From Gilliamella sp. ESL0441 (GTDB lineage: Bacteria; Pseudomonadota; Gammaproteobacteria; Enterobacterales; Orbaceae), in contig NZ_CP048264.1 of assembly GCF_019469185.1 (NCBI RefSeq), positions 1,736,001 through 1,800,000 of the forward strand: a DNA stretch of 64,000 nucleotides, written 5' to 3'. Both the position numbers and the translations under genes were made by a program. Numbering within the stretch: the stretch's first letter is position 1; the number at the start of each line of letters is the position of its first letter. Below, in pieces: positions 58,648 to 64,000 of this stretch. Below the pieces are notes generated by a model. The model worked only from the letters and a program-made list of their open reading frames with translations, made no database searches and was not told where the DNA came from.

Positions 58648-61008
58648 ATGAAAAAAAATTACTTTTCTAATACTTCTGACACCGAGAATTGGTGTCAGAT
58701 AGCAAAAAACAGTGAAATGCCATCTAATGATGCCGCATTTTTAAAATATCGCTTAAACAAAATCAGTGATACTGAAACGTTCATTGATGATAGGCAGCAA
58801 CTCCCTACTTACCCTAAACTTGAACGTGTTCCGGTTCAACCTCAGCTTTGGAATAAACCTTATAAAGCAAAATTAAAACCTAAAACAAGTTTAATTGCTC
58901 TTTTCCGCCGCTTGGTCATGTTTTTTCTTATTGTCATTCAAACCTATGTAGGCACAAGCTATCTATCTTCACTATTACCTTATCAAAGTTGGCAAAAAAT
59001 CAACTTTATGGCTAATTGGGAATTAAACCCTGAATTAGCAATTTATAGCGTAATTCCCTATATCATCCAAGGATTTATTATTGCGTTATTTGCCATACTG
59101 TTTTTGTGGATTTCTATTGGTTTTTGGACCAGTATAATGGGACTAATTTTAGCTATCATAGGAAAAGATCGTTATACGATCCCAATCCCTAGCGATCCTG
59201 CGTCTCATATTGACAACACTCATCGAACAGCACTTGTTATGCCAATTTGTAATGAAGATGTTGCACGTGTATTTGCTGGATTAGAGGCGACTTATCAATC
59301 ATTAGTTGAAACGGGTCACGCTAAACATTGTGATTTTTATATTCTAAGTGATACCAACGATCCGGATCTTTATATTAATGAGCTTAAAGCATGGACTGAT
59401 TTTAATGCCCAAAAAGAAGATAATGGTTGTAATATTTTTTATCGTCATCGCAAACGCCGTGTAAAACGTAAAAGTGGTAATATTGATGATTTTTGTCGTC
59501 GTTGGGGACATTTATATGAGTATATGATGATTCTCGATGCAGACAGCATTATGACCGGTGATTGTATTTTAAAAATGATCGCCATGATGGAGATGACGCC
59601 AAACGCAGGTATTTTACAATCACCACCAAAGTCAGTCAGAATGAAAACCCTATATGGACGAATTCAACAATTCGCCAATCAAATTTATAGCGACATATTC
59701 TGTTCAGGAACCCACTTTTGGCAATTAAATGAAGCCCAATATTGGGGACATAATGCAATGATTCGTTTAAAACCTTTTATTGAACACTGTATTTTATCCC
59801 CACTACAAAAACGTAAAGGTCCACTTCATATATTGTCACATGATCTCGTTGAAGCTTCATTAATGCGACGAGCAGGTTATGGCGTTTGGATAGCTTATAA
59901 TTTACATGGAAGTTTTGAAGAGCTTCCTGGCAATATGATCGAAGATCTAAAACGAGATAACCGTTGGTGTATGGGGAACTTAATCAACTTAAGATTAATC
60001 TTCAAAAGTGGAATTACACTAACCCATCGAGTCATGTTTGCCACTAGTGGTATGGCTTACATTTCATCTCTATTATGGTTAGTATTTTTAATCTTTTCTA
60101 CCCTACTTTTATTGGTATTTAATTTCTCTGAACCCCAATATTTTTATCAATCTAATCAATTTTATCCCACTTGGCCTAAATGGGATGAACAGTTAGCAAT
60201 AAGACTATTATCGACGACATTAATATTATTATTTGCACCAAAATTCTTTAGCTACGGCATTATTCTTGTCAGAACAAGAGCTAAGGATGTTGGTGGTATT
60301 TTTAAATTAACGTTGTCTATCATTATAGAAATGATTTGGTCAATGATTTTAGCGCCAATTCGTATGATATTTCACAGTAAATTTGTAGTTAAAGCTTGGT
60401 TAGGTAGCAAAATTCAATGGAAATCACCTTCAAGAAATGATGATTCTCTCACTTGGGGTGAATCATTCTACTTTTGCTGGCCATTGTCATTATTAGGAAT
60501 TGTTTGGTTAGGTGTAATCATTTGGCTTAATCCTCAATTTACATATTGGTATATAGCCATTTTAATACCATTAACAATTTCTCCGTTAGTAATTAGAATT
60601 TCTGGACTTTCAAGTATTGGTATGAAAGCAAAAAAAGCCGGATTATTTTTAACACCAGAAGAAACACATCCAGCTAGAGTTGTAGAACTAACAGGAGAGT
60701 ATTTAGTCAAAACAGAAGCAGCGTCTGTTGAACACGGTTTTATCATGGCATTAATTGATCCTGTTTATAATGCACTTGCTTGCGCATTATCGACTTCTCG
60801 TCATTTAAAGAATGATAAAAATCAGCTTCTGCGAGATGAACTGATTAAACACTATGAAAATACTGATCTTGAAAAAATTACTAAAGAACAACAACTAGCA
60901 ATTTTAGAAGACCCATTCATTCTTTCTGCTTTACATTGCCATGTATGGCAACAACAAGAAAGATACGACAATTTGTTCCTAATATGGCAAAATGAACGTC
61001 AATATTAA
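58648..61008 (+). CDS. opgH: Membrane glucosyltransferase OpgH (MdoH)
   Basis: The 786-residue family GT2 enzyme polymerises the beta-1,2-glucan backbone from UDP-glucose and exports it. Two N-terminal membrane helices (about 82-108 and 131-165) precede the catalytic loop with HRTALVMPICNEDVARVFAGLEATY, the DxD-type MILDADSIMTG, and DLKRDNRWCMGNL (Q/RxxRW-like). Five or six C-terminal helices follow, then a cytoplasmic tail. The length is shorter than E. coli (847), mostly at the N-terminus. A strong terminator follows. Confidence 0.97.
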   Translation: MKKNYFSNTSDTENWCQIAKNSEMPSNDAAFLKYRLNKISDTETFIDDRQQLPTYPKLERVPVQPQLWNKPYKAKLKPKTSLIALFRRLVMFFLIVIQTYVGTSYLSSLLPYQSWQKINFMANWELNPELAIYSVIPYIIQGFIIALFAILFLWISIGFWTSIMGLILAIIGKDRYTIPIPSDPASHIDNTHRTALVMPICNEDVARVFAGLEATYQSLVETGHAKHCDFYILSDTNDPDLYINELKAWTDFNAQKEDNGCNIFYRHRKRRVKRKSGNIDDFCRRWGHLYEYMMILDADSIMTGDCILKMIAMMEMTPNAGILQSPPKSVRMKTLYGRIQQFANQIYSDIFCSGTHFWQLNEAQYWGHNAMIRLKPFIEHCILSPLQKRKGPLHILSHDLVEASLMRRAGYGVWIAYNLHGSFEELPGNMIEDLKRDNRWCMGNLINLRLIFKSGITLTHRVMFATSGMAYISSLLWLVFLIFSTLLLLVFNFSEPQYFYQSNQFYPTWPKWDEQLAIRLLSTTLILLFAPKFFSYGIILVRTRAKDVGGIFKLTLSIIIEMIWSMILAPIRMIFHSKFVVKAWLGSKIQWKSPSRNDDSLTWGESFYFCWPLSLLGIVWLGVIIWLNPQFTYWYIAILIPLTISPLVIRISGLSSIGMKAKKAGLFLTPEETHPARVVELTGEYLVKTEAASVEHGFIMALIDPVYNALACALSTSRHLKNDKNQLLRDELIKHYENTDLEKITKEQQLAILEDPFILSALHCHVWQQQERYDNLFLIWQNERQY

Positions 61009-61010
61009 TA

Positions 61011-61040
61011 AATAGGGCTTAAGCCCTATTTTCCTTTTTT
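61011..61040 (+). terminator. Terminator of the opgGH unit
   Basis: A palindromic stem AATAGGGCTT/AAGCCCTATT (61011-61030) is followed by TTCCTTTTTT on plus, 2 nt after the opgH stop. Confidence 0.88.
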
Positions 61041-61069
61041 TATAAATAACCAAACTTCATGGATTTTTT

Positions 61070-62044
61070 ATGACTTGGCAACCTTCTGCATCTATCAATA
61101 ATCTTCTTAAACGAGCAAAAATTGTGTCTCAAGTAAGACAATTCTTTGCTGACCGTTGTATTTTAGAAGTCGAAACTCCAACCTTAAGTCAATATGCCGT
61201 CACTGATGTACATTTGAGTTCATTTGATAGCATGTTTTTCAAACCTGGAGAATTTGAGCCATCTAAAGGGCAGAAAATGACCCTGATCACCAGTCCCGAA
61301 TACCATATGAAACGCTTACTTGCTGCGGGCAGTGGTCCAATCTATCAAATCTGTAAATCCTTTCGTAATCATGAAGAAGTGAGCCGAATTCACAATCCGG
61401 AATTTACCATGCTTGAATGGTATCGAATACAATTTGATATGATGCAAATGATTAACGAAGTCGATGATCTTTTACAATTTATCTTAGATTGTGAACCCGC
61501 AGAAAGGATCTCATACCAAAAAGCCTTTCAACGACATTTGAATATTGATCCTCTTGAGGCAGATCACCAAACTTTAATCAATGCAGCAAACCAACTGGAT
61601 ATGGGTATTAAGACCGATGATTATGATCGAGATTCATTATTACAGTGCTTGTTTACTTTAGGTGTTGAACCTCATATTGGGCAAGATAAACCTATTGCTG
61701 TATTTAATTTCCCCGCTTCACAAGCTGCCCTAGCCGTTATTAGCCAAGAAGATCATCGTGTTGCTAGTCGCTTTGAGTTTTATTATAAAGGCGTTGAGCT
61801 AGCGAATGGATTTAAAGAACTGACAAATGCGCAAGAACAAAAGCTACGATTTGAACAAAATAATCAAGACCGTATTAAACTAAACTTACCACAACAAAAC
61901 ATTGATATTGAATTATTAGCGGCGATGGAGGCTGGTTTACCTGATTGTGCTGGAGTCGCTATAGGGTTAGATCGTTTAATTATGCTAGCGCTTGATGCTC
62001 AGAGCCTAGCGGATGTTGTATCATTTACTTTTGATAGGGCTTAA
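61070..62044 (+). CDS. epmA: EF-P beta-lysyltransferase EpmA (PoxA/GenX/YjeA)
   Basis: The 324-residue class II lysyl-tRNA synthetase paralogue lacks the anticodon-binding domain. It has motif 2 [23 protein letters not shown] and motif 3 [18 protein letters not shown]-type helices fill the middle. It attaches beta-lysine to elongation factor P, which helps ribosomes pass polyproline. Length matches E. coli (325). It lies 3 nt before rmuC. Confidence 0.96.
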   Translation: MTWQPSASINNLLKRAKIVSQVRQFFADRCILEVETPTLSQYAVTDVHLSSFDSMFFKPGEFEPSKGQKMTLITSPEYHMKRLLAAGSGPIYQICKSFRNHEEVSRIHNPEFTMLEWYRIQFDMMQMINEVDDLLQFILDCEPAERISYQKAFQRHLNIDPLEADHQTLINAANQLDMGIKTDDYDRDSLLQCLFTLGVEPHIGQDKPIAVFNFPASQAALAVISQEDHRVASRFEFYYKGVELANGFKELTNAQEQKLRFEQNNQDRIKLNLPQQNIDIELLAAMEAGLPDCAGVAIGLDRLIMLALDAQSLADVVSFTFDRA

Positions 62045-62046
62045 TT

Positions 62047-63405
62047 ATGTTGAATGCATTAAGCCTAACTGATTGGATAGCAATTTTATTTAGCTTGGTA
62101 TCATTGATTTTATTGATTATCCTTTTTAAATGCCAATTAACAAATACCAATTTGAAACAACTATTTGAAATTCAATTGTCTCAAAAAAAAGAGGAGTTAC
62201 AAACTTTAGCCAAGCAAGTGATGCAATTAGAAAACGAGTTGAATCAATATCGCCAACAACATGTTGCCCAAAATATGAAAATTAGCGAGCTGAAAACTCG
62301 CTTAGAAGAAACACTTAATTCAGCGCATGAACGACAAACGATACTTGAGCAAAGCGAGCAACGTCTCACTACCCAATTTGAAAACCTTGCTAACCGTATT
62401 TTTGAGCACAGCGGCAAAAAAATTGAACAACAAAATAAACAAAGTTTAGATTTTTTATTGTCACCACTTAAAGACCAGCTAGAAGGCTTTAAAAAACAAG
62501 TCCAAGATAGTTTTGGTCAAGAAGCGAAAGAGCGTCATACACTGACACACGAAATTCGTAATTTGCAGCAACTCAATGAGCTTATGACTAAAGAAGCAAT
62601 TAATCTTACCAATGCCTTAAAAGGAAATAATAAAACTCAAGGAAATTGGGGCGAGTTTATTCTTAGTCAAATTTTGGATAATTCTGGATTACGTTTAGGT
62701 TATGAATATGAAACACAAGTAAATTTAACCAATGACGATAATCAACGATTACAGCCTGATGTTATTGTACATTTACCTCAAGGTGGTGATGTTGTGATTG
62801 ATTCAAAAGTCACCCTTGTTGCTTATGAACGCTATTTTAATGGTGAAGATGATGTCATCAAAGCTAAAGCTATGTCAGACCACTTGATAGCTGTCCGTAA
62901 TCATCTTAAACAACTTAGCCAAAAAGACTACCATAAACTGATTGGGATTAATTCTTTAGACTATATTTTAATGTTTATTCCAGTCGAACCTGCTTTTTTA
63001 TGTGCTATAGATCAGGATCCGTCATTAATCAATGACGCACTAAAAAATAATATTATGATAGTCAGTCCAACCACACTTTTAGTGGCATTGCGAACTATTC
63101 ATAATTTATGGCGATTTGAGTATCAAAACCGCAACGCTGAGTTGATCGCCGATAGAGCAAGTAAACTCTATGATAAAGTCCGTGGTTTTGTTGAAGATAT
63201 GGAAAATCTAGGCAACTGTATAGACAAAGCTCAACAAACCTTTCAAAGTTCAATGAATAAACTATCTAAAGGTCGGGGTAATGTAATTGGACAAATCGAA
63301 AAATTCCGTGAACTTGGAGTTGAAGTAAAAAAACCGATCAATCCAGACCTAGCACTGCTCTCAATGGATGAGTTAGAGCGTACAGATGATAAAATTTCAA
63401 ATTAG
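62047..63405 (+). CDS. rmuC: DNA recombination protein RmuC homologue
   Basis: The 452-residue protein has an N-terminal membrane helix (about 9-27), a coiled-coil region (about 40-190, rich in Q and E), and the RmuC nuclease-like core. The core carries GNNKTQGNWGEFILSQILDNSGLR, QPDVIVHLPQGGDVVIDSKVTL, VEPAFLCAI and VSPTTLLVALRTIHNLWR. It limits inversions at short repeats. It follows epmA by 2 nt, and xseB starts 128 bp later behind its own probable promoter. Confidence 0.94.
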   Translation: MLNALSLTDWIAILFSLVSLILLIILFKCQLTNTNLKQLFEIQLSQKKEELQTLAKQVMQLENELNQYRQQHVAQNMKISELKTRLEETLNSAHERQTILEQSEQRLTTQFENLANRIFEHSGKKIEQQNKQSLDFLLSPLKDQLEGFKKQVQDSFGQEAKERHTLTHEIRNLQQLNELMTKEAINLTNALKGNNKTQGNWGEFILSQILDNSGLRLGYEYETQVNLTNDDNQRLQPDVIVHLPQGGDVVIDSKVTLVAYERYFNGEDDVIKAKAMSDHLIAVRNHLKQLSQKDYHKLIGINSLDYILMFIPVEPAFLCAIDQDPSLINDALKNNIMIVSPTTLLVALRTIHNLWRFEYQNRNAELIADRASKLYDKVRGFVEDMENLGNCIDKAQQTFQSSMNKLSKGRGNVIGQIEKFRELGVEVKKPINPDLALLSMDELERTDDKISN

Positions 63406-63479
63406 TCATCCTAAATCAAGGATTAACAATGCTATAAGTTAAAAATTGCTAAATACCAGAATATACAGAAAAAGTGTCA

Positions 63480-63508
63480 TTCACCATTAATAAAATAACG
63501 TGTATACT
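63480..63508 (+). promoter_or_regulatory. Probable promoter of xseB-ispA
   Basis: TATACT (63503-63508) follows a TTCACC hexamer (63480-63485) at 17-nt spacing, 25 bp before the xseB ATG. The -35 is only four of six. Confidence 0.45.
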
Positions 63509-63533
63509 CACTGAGTAAAAAGAGGAATATCTG

Positions 63534-63779
63534 ATGCCTAAAAAAACGATTAAAGAACCCAGTTTTGAAGAAACGCTTAAACAACTTGAGACCATCGTTA
63601 CACAATTAGAAAATGGCGATTTACCCTTAGATGAAGCATTGAATGAGTTTGAGAAAGGAGTAAAACTCGCCAGAGCAGGTCAAAAACAGTTAAAACAAGC
63701 AGAACAACGAATACAAATTTTACTATCTGAAAATAGTGATGCTGAACTTTCAGATTTTTTAGTTGAGAATAATGAATAG
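63534..63779 (+). CDS. xseB: Exodeoxyribonuclease VII small subunit
   Basis: The 81-residue protein has the XseB signature [52 protein letters not shown]. It assembles with the XseA large subunit to degrade single-stranded DNA. AGAGGAA precedes the ATG. It overlaps ispA by 8 bp, the xseB-ispA order seen in E. coli. Confidence 0.97.
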   Translation: MPKKTIKEPSFEETLKQLETIVTQLENGDLPLDEALNEFEKGVKLARAGQKQLKQAEQRIQILLSENSDAELSDFLVENNE

Positions 63780-64000
63780 TTTAAAATCGTTACAAGATCG
63801 GATCGATGCTTTTTTAGTATCATATTTATCTGAACAACCTGTATCCAAATTACAACAGGCTATGAACTATAGTTTGCTTGCTGGAGGTAAACGAATTCGC
63901 CCTATTTTAGTTTATTTAACAGGTCAAATGTTTGGATGCCCTCTTGCTAATCTTGATGAACCAGCAGCGGCTATTGAGTCAATACATACTTATTCGCTTA
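63772..64000 (+). CDS. ispA: Farnesyl diphosphate synthase IspA, 3' end cut by window edge
   Basis: The first 76 codons of a polyprenyl synthetase are visible. They include [23 protein letters not shown] with the conserved GGKRIRP, and [14 protein letters not shown] just before the expected first Asp-rich motif, which lies outside the window. The ATG overlaps the end of xseB by 8 bp. The enzyme makes C15 farnesyl diphosphate for quinones and bactoprenol. Assignment follows from this N-terminal motif and the xseB neighbour. Confidence 0.94.
   Translation, partial: MNSLKSLQDRIDAFLVSYLSEQPVSKLQQAMNYSLLAGGKRIRPILVYLTGQMFGCPLANLDEPAAAIESIHTYSL

Overview
The window is 64 kb of AT-rich chromosome from a gammaproteobacterium close to the Enterobacterales. 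The best fit is Orbaceae (a Gilliamella-like gut symbiont). This is inferred from the strong A/T bias, the many enteric-type gene orders and protein sequences (initiator tRNA-rimP-nusA-infB-rbfA-truB, trpL-E-GD-CF-B-A, usg-truA, opgGH, xseB-ispA, btsSR next to btsT), and a complete-looking type VI secretion locus. No transposase, integrase, phage gene or CRISPR array was seen. All long genes read as intact; only the two genes at the window edges are cut.

Layout. (1) 1-17874, minus strand: a T6SS operon in transcription order tssB, tssC, tssK, tssL, a TagL-like OmpA-domain protein, hcp, tssH/clpV, PAAR, an unidentified two-helix membrane protein, tssM, tssA, tssF, tssG (cut by the left edge). 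tssE, tssJ and vgrG are not in view and may lie beyond position 1. (2) 18251-21986, plus strand: a Mn/Fe ABC importer (sitABCD/yfeABCD type) behind a promoter whose -10 lies inside a near-consensus Fur box. (3) 22042-25293, minus: dnaB, truA, usg, then a lone LacI-family regulator on plus (25470-26519). (4) 26589-33012, minus: the translation/transcription operon starting with an initiator tRNA. (5) 33153-40071, minus: the trp operon, with a recognisable TrpR operator, a 25-codon leader peptide with tandem Trp codons and an attenuator. (6) 40205-41683, plus: qmcA and an NfeD-family partner. (7) 42133-47025, minus: the pyruvate transporter btsT and its sensor/regulator pair btsS-btsR, with a matching tandem BtsR box between them. 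(8) 47084-50982, minus: bglX, yajQ, dapD. (9) 51202-52966, plus: four minor-prepilin genes (ppdA-ppdB-ygdB-ppdC order) without recC. (10) 52981-64000: ybfF (minus), then plus-strand rnb, yecH, an unknown lipoprotein, opgG-opgH, epmA, rmuC, xseB and the start of ispA.

How it works together. Region 1 encodes a contractile injection machine: sheath TssBC, baseplate TssK/F/G/A, membrane complex TssL/M with a peptidoglycan anchor, tube protein Hcp, spike tip PAAR and recycling ATPase ClpV. Its promoter is back to back with an iron/manganese-responsive importer. Regions 4 and 5 are housekeeping but hold the best regulatory detail. Region 7 is a self-contained pyruvate-sensing and uptake module.

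The least explained elements are the 373-residue T6SS-embedded membrane protein, the alternative hairpins in front of tssB, the enlarged trp-leader hairpin, and the lipoprotein in front of opgGH. All family assignments come from reading motifs and from remembered homologues; no database search was run.
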